From an uncultured Paracraurococcus sp. (GTDB lineage: Bacteria > Pseudomonadota > Alphaproteobacteria > Acetobacterales > Acetobacteraceae): 37,177 bases of DNA. Both the position numbers and the translations under genes were made by a program. The DNA lies in NCBI GenBank assembly GCA_903896535.1, contig CAITYE010000137.1, forward strand, positions 1 through 37,177, written 5' to 3'. Within the stretch, counting starts at the first letter, position 1. Each line of letters opens with the position of its first letter. A model generated the notes under the pieces. It searched no databases and had not been told where the DNA came from. It was given only the letters and a program-made list of their open reading frames with translations. Of this stretch, positions 9,090 through 17,987 are shown piece by piece.

Positions 9090-10270
9090 GCACCATCAAA
9101 ACCATGCGCCGCTGGCGTCTGCTTGCGGCATTTCTCGCGGTCCTGATCGGGCCTGCGGCGCCGATCTTCGGGCAGACGATCACCTATTCTGGCGTCTATG
9201 CGCCGCTCTCCACGGCAGCCGCTCTTTTCGGCATAGGAGCGGACGGCACGGTCACAATCTCGTCGGGCACGACCACGCTCACACGGGACATGCACTACGC
9301 AAACCTGACGATCTCGGGGACGGGGAAGCTCAACACAAATGGTTGGGTGGTATATGTTTCTGGAACGCTCGATCTATCGAACGCCCCGGCGCAGGCAATC
9401 TACAGTTTTGGCTCTGCTGGGGGAAACGGTTCGGGCGCGACCGGCGGCGGCCCGGGCTTTTACGCAGGGACTTTGGCCTACATTTCGTCGGGTGCTAACG
9501 GAGGCTATGGGACCAACGGCGGAACGGGAGTTGGCGGTGCTGGTATCGGCTTTAGCCGAAATGCGGGATACGGCGGCGACGGTGGCACGTCCGGCGCAGG
9601 CGGAACAGCGTCAGCGGGCGCGACGGCGGGCGGCGCGGCGGCAACTCCCACATTTGTTCAGCGGTTGCCTTGGGTGGGTTTGCCTATCCCGCCGAACCTA
9701 CAGACGACTGGCGGATCAGCGGCCGGGGCTGGGGCGGCTAATTCGATCTGGGCCGCACAAGGCGGCGGAAGCGGGGGCGCCGGAGCAGGTGACGGCACGA
9801 ATAGCGGCGGCGGAAACGGCGGCGGCGGAAGCGGAGGTAACGCCGTTGTCATCCGTGCATCTGTCATCAATCGCGGTGCGAGCACAGCGGCGAGTGCCAT
9901 TCAAGCTCTTGGCGGACCCGGGGGTGTTGCCGGCAACGGCCTTGCCGGCAACACTGGCGGCGGTGGGGGTGGCGGTGGCGGCGGCGGTGGTTTGATCGAC
10001 CTCGTCGCGGGCGCCCTCGTGGGTGCGACGGCGACCAACGCGCTTGACGTATCCGGAGGGGCTGGGGCTGTTGGCGGAAACGGCATCGGCACTGGGAAGG
10101 GCGGCGGTGGCGGCGGGGGCGGCAACGGCGGCGCAACCAAGGTGCTGATTTTGTCGCCTCCGTCGCTGACCCTCAATGCCGTGAACACCGCCGGCACGGC
10201 GGGAAGCACCACGGCCACCACGACTGGTGCTGCGGGTGGGGCGGGCGCTGTATCGCGGTCAAATCTGTGA
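9086..10270 (+). CDS. Glycine-rich putative adhesin/tail fibre with Sec-like N-terminus
   Basis: 394 aa; MRRWRLLAAFLAVLIGPAAPIFGQT; dense GG/GGG repeats including a run of 12 Gly. Confidence 0.7.
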   Translation: MSTIKTMRRWRLLAAFLAVLIGPAAPIFGQTITYSGVYAPLSTAAALFGIGADGTVTISSGTTTLTRDMHYANLTISGTGKLNTNGWVVYVSGTLDLSNAPAQAIYSFGSAGGNGSGATGGGPGFYAGTLAYISSGANGGYGTNGGTGVGGAGIGFSRNAGYGGDGGTSGAGGTASAGATAGGAAATPTFVQRLPWVGLPIPPNLQTTGGSAAGAGAANSIWAAQGGGSGGAGAGDGTNSGGGNGGGGSGGNAVVIRASVINRGASTAASAIQALGGPGGVAGNGLAGNTGGGGGGGGGGGGLIDLVAGALVGATATNALDVSGGAGAVGGNGIGTGKGGGGGGGGNGGATKVLILSPPSLTLNAVNTAGTAGSTTATTTGAAGGAGAVSRSNL

Positions 10271-10280
10271 GGGCATGGTC

Positions 10281-10736
10281 ATGAAACTCGAAATTTTCGT
10301 GGCGGCGCTGGTGCTGCTTGCGCTTCCTGCGGCCGCACAGACCGACGGTTTCGGCCGCGCCTTGGCCTGCACTGGCACCGGCCCGGTCACTTGCACTGCC
10401 GATGGGATCACGATCACAAACACGACCCTGGACACCGTGGTGGGCGCATTCTCCGCCCTCGCGCCGACTGGCTATACACCCCCTGCGCGTCCGCTCGTCG
10501 AAATCGCCCCTCTTGATTTCATGGCCCGCCTCACGCCAGCCGAGCAGACAGCAATCGCCACGGCCGGGCAGAGCAATGCGCAGGTCCTGTTGTTTCTGCT
10601 CAAACTGGCCGGCGCCACGACCGTCAATGTCACCGACGCTCTCACCCAGGCTGGCGTGCAAGCGATGGTCGCCGCGAATCTACTGACCCAGGCGAGGGGC
10701 GCCCAAATCCTCGACCTGTCGCGCGCATCGCCTTGA
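10281..10736 (+). CDS. Putative exported phage protein
   Basis: MKLEIFVAALVLLALPAAAQTDGF signal-like N-terminus. Confidence 0.65.
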   Translation: MKLEIFVAALVLLALPAAAQTDGFGRALACTGTGPVTCTADGITITNTTLDTVVGAFSALAPTGYTPPARPLVEIAPLDFMARLTPAEQTAIATAGQSNAQVLLFLLKLAGATTVNVTDALTQAGVQAMVAANLLTQARGAQILDLSRASP

Positions 10737-10809
10737 TCCTGCTCCGGCGCAACAGGGCCGGCAGGACTGTTCGAGCAGCCCAAACGACCTTATCGCCGAG
10801 AGGATTGTC

Positions 10810-11031
10810 ATGTCGCCAGCGAGCGCCGTCCCGCAGGGGAAGCCAGATGCCTTCGACGAGCTAACCACGGAGGAGCGCGAGCTGCTCGCCCACCTCGCCC
10901 GCAACGGTGTCGCCGGCGGCCGTGTCTGGCGGATCGTGCTGATCATGATCAGCACCGCCTCGGCGATCGCCGTCATCACCTCGGCGGCGATCGGCGCCTG
11001 GCACCTCTGGATGAGCCCGGGGGCGAAGTGA
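10810..11031 (+). CDS. Single-TM small membrane protein, lysis-cassette (holin-like?)
   Basis: 73 aa; VWRIVLIMISTASAIAVITSAAIGAWHLW; overlaps endolysin start. Confidence 0.65.
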   Translation: MSPASAVPQGKPDAFDELTTEERELLAHLARNGVAGGRVWRIVLIMISTASAIAVITSAAIGAWHLWMSPGAK

Positions 11032-11546
11032 TGTCTCCGTTTGACACCTGCTTCGCCTTCACCCTGCGCGAAGAAGGCGGCTTCACGAATGATCCGCACG
11101 ATCCGGGCGGCGCCACCAATCTCGGCATCACCCTGGCCACGCTGACCCACTGGCGCGGCCACCCGTGCACCGCCGAGGATGTGCGGCTGCTCACCCTCGC
11201 CGAGGCCTCCGCGATCTACCGCGCGCTCTACTGGCACGCCCTGCGGTGCGACCTGCTGCCGCCCGGCATCGAGGCCATGACGTTCGATTTCGGCGTCAAC
11301 GCCGGGCCCCACGAAAGCGCGGTCGAGCTCCAGCAGGCCGTCGGCACCACGATCGACGGCGTGATCGGCCCACTGACCGCCCTCGCCGCCAAGGGCGCCG
11401 ACCGCGCCACCCTGATCGGCCATCTCAACGCCCTGCACGAGGCGCGCTACCGCAGCCGCCCCGGCTTCTGCCGCTACGGCGACGGCTGGCTCGCCCGCCT
11501 CGACCGCTGCACCGACCTCGCCCTGCATCTCGCTGCGTCACCCTGA
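11028..11546 (+). CDS. Endolysin, glycoside hydrolase family 108 type
   Basis: FALTLREEGGFTNDPHDPGGATNLGITLATL...FDFGVNAGPHESAVELQQAVG. Confidence 0.92.
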   Translation: MMSPFDTCFAFTLREEGGFTNDPHDPGGATNLGITLATLTHWRGHPCTAEDVRLLTLAEASAIYRALYWHALRCDLLPPGIEAMTFDFGVNAGPHESAVELQQAVGTTIDGVIGPLTALAAKGADRATLIGHLNALHEARYRSRPGFCRYGDGWLARLDRCTDLALHLAASP

Positions 11547-11557
11547 AAGGATCTCCG

Positions 11558-11827
11558 ATGATGGAACTCGCCAAGTATCTCGCCGCCCGCCTCAACGAGT
11601 CCGGCACATGGGCGACGATCGCCGCACTGCTCGCCGCGGCGCATGTCAATATCGATCCCGGCCTGTGGAAAGATATCGCCTTCTACGGGATGCTGGGCGC
11701 CGGCGCCCTCGGCGTGCTCATTCGTGAGCAGGGCACCAAGCCCAACGCCATGATCGCGATGGACGTGCTCCAGCAGCTCCTCCCGAAATCCGAACCTGCC
11801 GCGCCCTCGTCGTCCCCCGGCGCCTAA
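11558..11827 (+). CDS. Putative holin / small membrane protein
   Basis: 89 aa; WATIAALLAAAHVNIDPGLWKDIAFYGMLGAGALGVLIREQG. Confidence 0.65.
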   Translation: MMELAKYLAARLNESGTWATIAALLAAAHVNIDPGLWKDIAFYGMLGAGALGVLIREQGTKPNAMIAMDVLQQLLPKSEPAAPSSSPGA

Positions 11828-11867
11828 CCCCGCGCGCCGCGGCATCGGCGCAACCCAGGAGAAACCC

Positions 11868-12206
11868 ATGCTGAAAAAAGCCCTCGCCGGCCTCGCGGCC
11901 GTGTGTCTGCTGACCTCCCTTGCCGCCTGCAAAGATGGCGCGCTGACCCCCCAGGGCGCCACCTTTGTCAATGGAGCAATCACCGCCGGCCAGCTCTACT
12001 GCAGCCCGGCCGGCCAGGTTGCCAGCGCCGGCGTGATCGCGGTGATCAACGCGGCCGACAAGAGCGCCGTCACCGTCACCGACAAAACGGCCGCCGTCGT
12101 GGCCGCGCTCTGCCCCGTGGTCAACGGCGTCAAATACCTCCCCGTCGTGCCGCCGCCGAACCCGGCCGCCGTGCCGGCCGTGCCGGTCACTGTGCCCACA
12201 AGCTGA
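11868..12206 (+). CDS. Putative lipoprotein
   Basis: MLKKALAGLAAVCLLTSLAAC lipobox. Confidence 0.75.
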   Translation: MLKKALAGLAAVCLLTSLAACKDGALTPQGATFVNGAITAGQLYCSPAGQVASAGVIAVINAADKSAVTVTDKTAAVVAALCPVVNGVKYLPVVPPPNPAAVPAVPVTVPTS

Positions 12207-12208
12207 CC

Positions 12209-12415
12209 ATGCGAGCGCTCGCCCTCCTGCTGCCGATCCTGCTCGCCGGCTGCGGCCTGTCCGCGCCTATCGTCGCGGCGAGCCTCGGCGTGCTGGCGGG
12301 CGAGCTCAAGCTCGGCACAGCCGCCCTCGAGTACCTCACGGCACGCGAGGCCCGGCCGCCCGACTGCTCGGCCACGGTGCCCCCACCATGTGTGGTGCTG
12401 CCGTCGCCGCCCTGA
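12209..12415 (+). CDS. Small lipoprotein, o-spanin candidate
   Basis: MRALALLLPILLAGC lipobox; 68 aa; end of lysis cassette. Confidence 0.65.
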   Translation: MRALALLLPILLAGCGLSAPIVAASLGVLAGELKLGTAALEYLTAREARPPDCSATVPPPCVVLPSPP

Positions 12416-12530
12416 AGTCTCGACGGTCGCGCGCTGGCGTCCATCGCGAGCGCCACCGCAGCGACGGAGACGCCGGCCGGCCGCCATATCCGTATGGGGC
12501 CGGCCGGTGACCATATTGCGCGCTTGACGA

Positions 12531-12562
12531 AAAAGGCCCCGGGGGAAACCTCGGGGCCTTTT
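12531..12562 (+). terminator. Rho-independent terminator, probably bidirectional
   Basis: AAAAGGCCCCG / CGGGGCCTTTT perfect 11-bp stem, 10-nt loop. Confidence 0.9.
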
Positions 12563-12718
12563 GTCGTTTGGTGGCGCCAAGAACACCCTGCGAACACCTG
12601 CACCGCTTCTGCACCACATCCCCGTGCATTCGCGTGCCGGTTCATGCACTGTTCCCGTCGATGGGGGTTGCACCCCGCTGCACAAGAGTCTAGGAAACCG
12701 GCGCCGTCCGTGGCGCTC

Positions 12719-12758
<40 letters not shown>

Positions 12759-12788
12759 CGGCGGCGATGGCGAATAAACCTAATATAT

Positions 12789-13862
12789 TCAAGCCAATAT
12801 TGCGCCCACTGCCGGTGGGTGCACCTCTATGTGGTTCCAGAACCACCGTTCCTTGATCTCCGGTACCAGTCCCTCGGGCACCAGGTGCGCGTAGCGTTCG
12901 ACGAGCACGACGCTGGACCAGTCGCCGTCTATCTTGAGGCGGAGTAGGTCCTTGTGCATGGCGTAGTGCCAGCTTGCCCAGGTGTGGCGGGCATGGTGGG
13001 GCGTGACGGGTTTGGTGATCTTGGCGCGCGATAGGGAGCCGGCCCAGCCCTTGCGTATCTGACCGCCGGAGAGGCGTTCGCGGTCGGTGTAGGGCTTGCC
13101 TCGGCGCTGCCGGAATACGGGGCCGTCGCGGTGCTTGAGGTTGGCCAGGGCGGCGATCACGCGGGGCGGGAGATCGCGGAGCAGGCGATCGCGGCCGTTC
13201 TTGGTGTCGCGAAGGGTCGCGCGGCCGTGCGGCAGGTCAACGTCCTGCCATTGCAGATCAAGCGCCTCGCCGAGCCGGGCGCCAGTGCCATACAGGAAGG
13301 TCAGCAGCGGGCGAAGGTGCTGCTCGGCCGCGGCGATCTGAGCATCGACTTCCGCCGGCGTCAGCCACTCGGTGCGGCTGCGGCCTGGTGCGCCGCGCTC
13401 GAATGCCGGCACCCGGCACCAGCCGCGCGCGGCCGCCCATTGCAGCACGGCCTTGGTGGGGGTGACGATCTCGCGGAGCTTGGTGGGGGGCGCATAGCCG
13501 GGGCGAAGGATGGCGTCGGCCGCGCGATCGATCCGCTCCTGCTCGATGTCGTCAACCATGGTGCGGGGGCCGAAATGGCGGAGCAGCTTGTTCAGCCGGG
13601 CGCGCGTGCCTTCGCCGGGCTGGCGGTCCTTCAGGTAGCCGTTGACGGCCTCGCCGAAGCTGTGGCGGTCCGCGGGCGCCCCGTGAAGGGCAGCACGGTA
13701 GAGCGCTGTTTCCCGGACCGCGCGGTATTCTTGCGCGAGCTCGGGGCGGTCTGTGCCAGTGCTTTCGTAAATTCGGCGTCCATCGATGGAGCCGCGGAGG
13801 TAGAGCGCGGCGCGGCCTTTGATGGCAACGACTTCAAGTCCAGGGCGGCGGCGGGGCGGCAT
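12789..13862 (-). CDS. int: Tyrosine-type site-specific integrase
   Basis: TGARLGEALDLQW, HHARHTWASW, VERYAHL catalytic motifs. Confidence 0.95.
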   Translation of the reverse strand: MPPRRRPGLEVVAIKGRAALYLRGSIDGRRIYESTGTDRPELAQEYRAVRETALYRAALHGAPADRHSFGEAVNGYLKDRQPGEGTRARLNKLLRHFGPRTMVDDIEQERIDRAADAILRPGYAPPTKLREIVTPTKAVLQWAAARGWCRVPAFERGAPGRSRTEWLTPAEVDAQIAAAEQHLRPLLTFLYGTGARLGEALDLQWQDVDLPHGRATLRDTKNGRDRLLRDLPPRVIAALANLKHRDGPVFRQRRGKPYTDRERLSGGQIRKGWAGSLSRAKITKPVTPHHARHTWASWHYAMHKDLLRLKIDGDWSSVVLVERYAHLVPEGLVPEIKERWFWNHIEVHPPAVGAILA

Positions 13863-14029
13863 CGCAGAACCTCCAGCATGGCCTCATGGGCGATGCGATC
13901 GAACAGCACGCGGCGGCCAGCGCGCAAGACCGGGATATCCTTGCCCTGCATCAAATCGAACAAATGCCGCCGGCTGATGCCTAGCAGCTTGGCCTCGTCC
14001 TCGATCGACCAGGCGCCCCCGTCAGGCAT
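13631..14029 (-). CDS. Excisionase-like HTH protein
   Basis: WSIEDEAKLLGISRRHLFDLMQGKDIPVLRAGRRVLFDRIAHEAMLEVLR; overlaps the int 5' end in another frame. Confidence 0.75.
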   Translation of the reverse strand: MPDGGAWSIEDEAKLLGISRRHLFDLMQGKDIPVLRAGRRVLFDRIAHEAMLEVLRCRPAAALDLKSLPSKAAPRSTSAAPSMDAEFTKALAQTAPSSRKNTARSGKQRSTVLPFTGRPRTATASARPSTAT

Positions 14030-14663
14030 CTATGTGTTTCTGCGCGACGGCGAACGTTAGGGCGACGACATAGGGATCGGCCTCCCATGCGCCGGGGCCG
14101 TGGAGGTGGTTCCAGAGGCGTCCATAAACCTCGGCAGGAGAACGGGCGATGGGCTGTCCACAGCATCCGGAACTCATCTTGTGGTCGCCGCAGCACACTT
14201 CTTCCCAATCGACCCCTTCCGCCTTGGCGTCGGCCTCGGTGATCTCCTGCACTCGCTGCACCCGAACGTCGGTGACGGTCAGCGTCAGGCGGGACAGGCT
14301 GCGCGGCATGTGGATCGGAGAGCGCCATTTACCGATGCATGGCCGCGCCGTGTCAGCGCGATATTCGACGTATGGGGCGATGAAGTCCTCGCACCCACCG
14401 GCAGCATCGAGGATTGTGCCGCCTGGATGCTCCGCGAACGCCTCCCGCACCCATAGCCGGTCGCCGGCGGCGAAGCGGCTAGAGACCCGCATGAATGCGT
14501 CTCCGGACCAGAAGCCGTCGCGGTCTCCACAACTGGAGTTCCACACCGGCTGCGGCTTGATGATCCGCCGCGTCTGCGTCTTCCGGCCGGCGAGCAAGGC
14601 ATTGACCATCGGGGCGGAGAAGATGATGGGGCGGTCAGCCATTGGACACCGCCGCGCGGTCAA
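14022..14663 (-). CDS. ASCH-like phage protein
   Basis: PIIFSAPMVNALLAGRKTQTRRIIKPQP...GDRLWVREAF...YRAD...WRSPIHMPRSLSRLTL. Confidence 0.8.
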   Translation of the reverse strand: MTARRCPMADRPIIFSAPMVNALLAGRKTQTRRIIKPQPVWNSSCGDRDGFWSGDAFMRVSSRFAAGDRLWVREAFAEHPGGTILDAAGGCEDFIAPYVEYRADTARPCIGKWRSPIHMPRSLSRLTLTVTDVRVQRVQEITEADAKAEGVDWEEVCCGDHKMSSGCCGQPIARSPAEVYGRLWNHLHGPGAWEADPYVVALTFAVAQKHIDA

Positions 14664-15126
14664 GCCGCTCGATTTCTGCGATGATCAGGGCGCCGGCCCG
14701 CACCAGGTTGCGGCGAGCGGCCTTGGGGTTGTAGGTGGACGCATCCCAGGGCCAGAGCGCCCGAGCCGAGCCCGCAATCCAGTCCCTGGATTTGGGATCG
14801 ACATACGTGCACGCGGCGGTGTCGAGCGCGTAGGCCGCCGCGGCCCGCGCAAGCTGGGCGTTGCCGTATTGATCATCCGCCTCGTTCGATGCTCCCTCTG
14901 CCTGGGTCTGCCGGCGGCGTTCGTCGAGGATTTCGACGGCGACCCTCAAGCTCGGCGTCATATGGGCGTCCTGGGTCTCAATCAGCGTTGCCATGGCGCG
15001 CAGCACGGCTTGGGACTGAAAGAGGATGCGGCGCTGCTCGTGCGGTGGGGCCAGGTCAAAGGCGTCGGCGTCGATCGCCGTGGCGCAGGCGCGGGCGGTG
15101 GTGAGGATGTCGGTCCGGGCGCTCAT
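14635..15126 (-). CDS. Conserved phage protein of unknown function
   Basis: VEILDERRRQTQAEG...LARAAAAYAL...WPWDASTYNPKAARRNLVRAGALIIAEIERLDR. Confidence 0.7.
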   Translation of the reverse strand: MSARTDILTTARACATAIDADAFDLAPPHEQRRILFQSQAVLRAMATLIETQDAHMTPSLRVAVEILDERRRQTQAEGASNEADDQYGNAQLARAAAAYALDTAACTYVDPKSRDWIAGSARALWPWDASTYNPKAARRNLVRAGALIIAEIERLDRAAVSNG

Positions 15127-16889
15127 GCCGCCTCCTCCCGAACGACCGGGGGCTTTGCTGACGGGTGTGGGCCGGGGGCGCCGAAGGTGGCGCCGGGTGG
15201 GCGCCAGTGGGGGGCGTGGGTGGTGAGCTGGCGGCGGAGGTCGGTGGCGGTTTTGGCGGGTTTCAGGCCGGCGGCGAGGGCGACTGGGCGGAGTTCGGTG
15301 GCGTTAACCGTTGCCAGGAACTCGGGATTGTCGAAACGGGGCAGCAGCTTGGCGGCGGCGAGGGCGTTGCCGATCCATTCGGCGGTGATGCCGCTATCCG
15401 GGTTGTCGTACATGCCGATGCGGCTGGGCAGGCCGACGCGGAGAACGCGGGCGAGGGTTTCGCGGGCGACGGTGGCCAGCGTCATATCGTCGGGCGGGTC
15501 GATCTGTCCGGCGGGGTTGACGAGCTGCGCCACCAGGTCGGCGCCGGCGTCGCGCTTGTAGCCGGCGTTGTAGCCGCGGACCTCGACGTTGCCGGCGTGC
15601 AGCGCCAGCACCAGCATGGCGCAGAGGTCGCGGAACGGGACGGCAAGGGGCAGCGCAAGCGGGGCGCGCAGCGCATCCTGCAGGGCCTTGGTTTTCGCCG
15701 TCGCGATCAGGTCACGGCCGGCCTTGGTGATGGGGCTGATATCGGCGACGGGGGCGGGCGGGGCTTCGTCCTCGGCCTCGGCGTCATCCTCATCCTCGTT
15801 CTGATCCGCCGTGGCCGGGGTGGGCTTGCCGGGCTGCGGCGCGGGATCAGCCGGAGCGGGCGGCGGGGCCTTGGCCTTTTTCTCGGCGGCTTTCTGGCGG
15901 GCGGCGGCGGCCTCGCGCGCGGCCTTGGCGTCGATCGCCGTCTTGCGATGCACGGTGCCGTCGGCGGTGAGGGAGATCAGGACGACTTCGGTTTTCTTGG
16001 GCTTGTCGGGGTCGCCGTCGGTCGCGTCGTACTGCTTGGGCAGCTTCATTTCGCCGCGGGTGGGGTTCCATTCGACCGTGACCGCCTGTTGCTTGCGCTT
16101 GAGGCGGGCTGCGATCTCGGCCTCGATCGCCGCCTTCTGCGCTGCCATGAAGCCGGCGACGTCCAGCGTGGTCCATTCCATCCGGCTGCCGGGCTCGGCG
16201 AAAATGTCCTGCTCGAACACGACGCCAGCCTTCTCGGTGTCGAAGATGGCGCGCTCGCTGGGGATGCGGGTGCCGGGCTTGGTGCAGAGGCGGGCGATCT
16301 CCCACCAGTTGACCTCAACATATTCGACCCCGGCTGCGGTCCAGCGTCGCACCGCGTCCTTCACCTTCGCCGCCTTGGCCTGCATGTCGCGCGGGGCGGA
16401 GGCGATCTGGGCGAGGAAATGCCATGGCGGAATCTCGTCCTCCTCCTCGATCAGCGCCATGACGGACTGATCGAGCCGGCCGAGGCGGTCGAGCTGCTGG
16501 GCGTGGCGCTTGGTGATGCCGAGGGTCTGGGCGGCGGCATCGAGGCTGCGGCCGTCCTCCTGCAGGCTGACCATCAGCCGCCACAGATCGAGCGGCTCCA
16601 GCGGCGCGCGCACCGCGTTGGCCACGCCGCCGGCGAGGGTCTCGTAGTCTGCGGTGAAATTCGCCGCCTTCTCGGCCCAGATTTCCTTCCATGCCAGCGC
16701 CTTCGCGGCGGCGACGCGGTGACGGCCGTCGATGCAGACGAAGCGGTTGCCGTTGGGGATCACCAGGATCGGCGTCACCTGGCCGGCGTCGCTGGCGAGC
16801 GAGGCGCGCATGCGTTCGACGGCGACGGCGTCGGTTCGTTTGCGGATCGCGGCTTTCGGGAAATCGATGGCATCGAGGGCGATTTGCAT
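15123..16889 (-). CDS. ParB/RepB/Spo0J-like domain protein
   Basis: VTPILVIPNGNRFVCIDGRHRVAAAKALAW ParB-like motif plus HTH-like TLGITKRHAQQLDRLGRLDQSV. Confidence 0.8.
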   Translation of the reverse strand: MQIALDAIDFPKAAIRKRTDAVAVERMRASLASDAGQVTPILVIPNGNRFVCIDGRHRVAAAKALAWKEIWAEKAANFTADYETLAGGVANAVRAPLEPLDLWRLMVSLQEDGRSLDAAAQTLGITKRHAQQLDRLGRLDQSVMALIEEEDEIPPWHFLAQIASAPRDMQAKAAKVKDAVRRWTAAGVEYVEVNWWEIARLCTKPGTRIPSERAIFDTEKAGVVFEQDIFAEPGSRMEWTTLDVAGFMAAQKAAIEAEIAARLKRKQQAVTVEWNPTRGEMKLPKQYDATDGDPDKPKKTEVVLISLTADGTVHRKTAIDAKAAREAAAARQKAAEKKAKAPPPAPADPAPQPGKPTPATADQNEDEDDAEAEDEAPPAPVADISPITKAGRDLIATAKTKALQDALRAPLALPLAVPFRDLCAMLVLALHAGNVEVRGYNAGYKRDAGADLVAQLVNPAGQIDPPDDMTLATVARETLARVLRVGLPSRIGMYDNPDSGITAEWIGNALAAAKLLPRFDNPEFLATVNATELRPVALAAGLKPAKTATDLRRQLTTHAPHWRPPGATFGAPGPHPSAKPPVVREEAA

Positions 16890-16898
16890 AGGGGACCT

Positions 16899-17261
16899 CT
16901 AGTCGAACAGCCACCACGGCCGCGGCTGCGGCGTGGCGGTGGGGATGGGGGGATGGGTGTTGACGGTGACGGACACGAGGCAGCGCGCCGCCGCCTCGAT
17001 CCACTCGCGGTAGGCGGCGGCGAAGTAGGGCGCGGTCAGTTCGAGCGGCACCACGGCGCCGGCGCGGCGGCAGACGGCGCGGATATCGATGAGCCGCCAC
17101 TCGGCGCCGTCGGAGACGAACCAGCGGAAGGCGTCGGGCACGCGCGGCGGCCGGCCCTCGGCGGGGAAGGCGTAGGCCAGCAACAGCCCGCGATGGAGAA
17201 TCGAGGCGCCACGCTCGAACCGTTCCTCGATCTGTCCCGGCAAGGCCGATTCACGCGGCAT
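16899..17261 (-). CDS. Hypothetical phage protein
   Basis: MPRESALPGQIEERFERGASILHRGLLLAYAFP...; internal start chosen to abut upstream gene. Confidence 0.55.
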   Translation of the reverse strand: MPRESALPGQIEERFERGASILHRGLLLAYAFPAEGRPPRVPDAFRWFVSDGAEWRLIDIRAVCRRAGAVVPLELTAPYFAAAYREWIEAAARCLVSVTVNTHPPIPTATPQPRPWWLFD

Positions 17262-17506
17262 CAGCCCGGCACCGGAAAGACGACGACCTCGGCGGTGTGG
17301 GCGCGGGGATAGATGCCGTCGATCCGGTTCTGCTCGATCTGCTCGGCGACCAGCTCGGCATAGCCCCATTCGATGGCGCCGAGCCGGACGAACAGGGCGT
17401 AGAGCTGGCGCCGCGCCGCCGCATGCGCCGGGCTGCCGGGCACCGCCGCCAGCAGCGCATCGAGCGCCTGCAGGCCGGTGTCGGCGAGAGGGTGCTCCGA
17501 TGCCAT
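17261..17506 (-). CDS. Hypothetical phage protein
   Basis: MASEHPLADTGLQALDALLAAVPGSPAHAAARRQLYALFVRLGAIEWGYAELVAEQIEQNRIDGIYP. Confidence 0.55.
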   Translation of the reverse strand: MASEHPLADTGLQALDALLAAVPGSPAHAAARRQLYALFVRLGAIEWGYAELVAEQIEQNRIDGIYPRAHTAEVVVFPVPG

Positions 17507-17667
17507 CACAGCCCGCCGTGCACGACGAGCGCCACGGCGCACCAGGTGGCGGCGCCGGTGACGATGATGGTGATGATCGCGGCGGCGGTGCGGCGGATGC
17601 GGGCGCGGCGGCAGCGGGCCTCGAAATGGGCGACGGACCAGTCGCGGAGGGGGCTCGCGGGGGTCAT
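17506..17667 (-). CDS. Small membrane protein (53 aa, below ORF-track cutoff)
   Basis: MTPASPLRDWSVAHFEARCRRARIRRTAAAIITIIVTGAATWCAVALVVHGGL; ATGA-type overlap with next gene. Confidence 0.5.
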   Translation of the reverse strand: MTPASPLRDWSVAHFEARCRRARIRRTAAAIITIIVTGAATWCAVALVVHGGL

Positions 17668-17867
17668 CGTGCACCGGCCAGCCAATAGAACAGCGCCGCC
17701 GTGGCGATGATGGCGGCGGCGCTGAGGGCGAGGAAGGCGAGATAGCCGGTCGCGCGAAGCTGGCCGGCGCCGAGGTTACGGGGGAGGAAATTGGCGCCGC
17801 CCTCGATGCCGCGCAGGCGGCGCATCAGGACGATGTCGGGGTGATCGGCTTCCATGGTGGCCTCCAT
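17664..17867 (-). CDS. Small membrane protein, first gene of the leftward operon
   Basis: ...RATGYLAFLALSAAAIIATAALFYWLAGAR; ATGA overlap. Confidence 0.55.
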   Translation of the reverse strand: MEATMEADHPDIVLMRRLRGIEGGANFLPRNLGAGQLRATGYLAFLALSAAAIIATAALFYWLAGAR

Positions 17868-17987
17868 CGCGGGATGCGATGGCGAACGAAAGCATATCTT
17901 ACGAATACCGACAAGCTAAATCGAAAGACAAACTTGCGTTGTGCGTGTTACCGTCCCTCGCCCGATGGTGGGCGACAGGAGGGATGG

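Noticed and set aside
9960-10130. Gly-run GGC/GGT tracts as a simple-sequence phase-variation tract
   Set aside because: Codons are mixed and the tract is not a pure short repeat; best explained by coding for a Gly-rich protein
15165-17312. 715-aa + strand ORF opposite the ParB-like gene
   Set aside because: Gly/His-rich antisense mirror frame; ParB motifs and operon overlaps support the - strand
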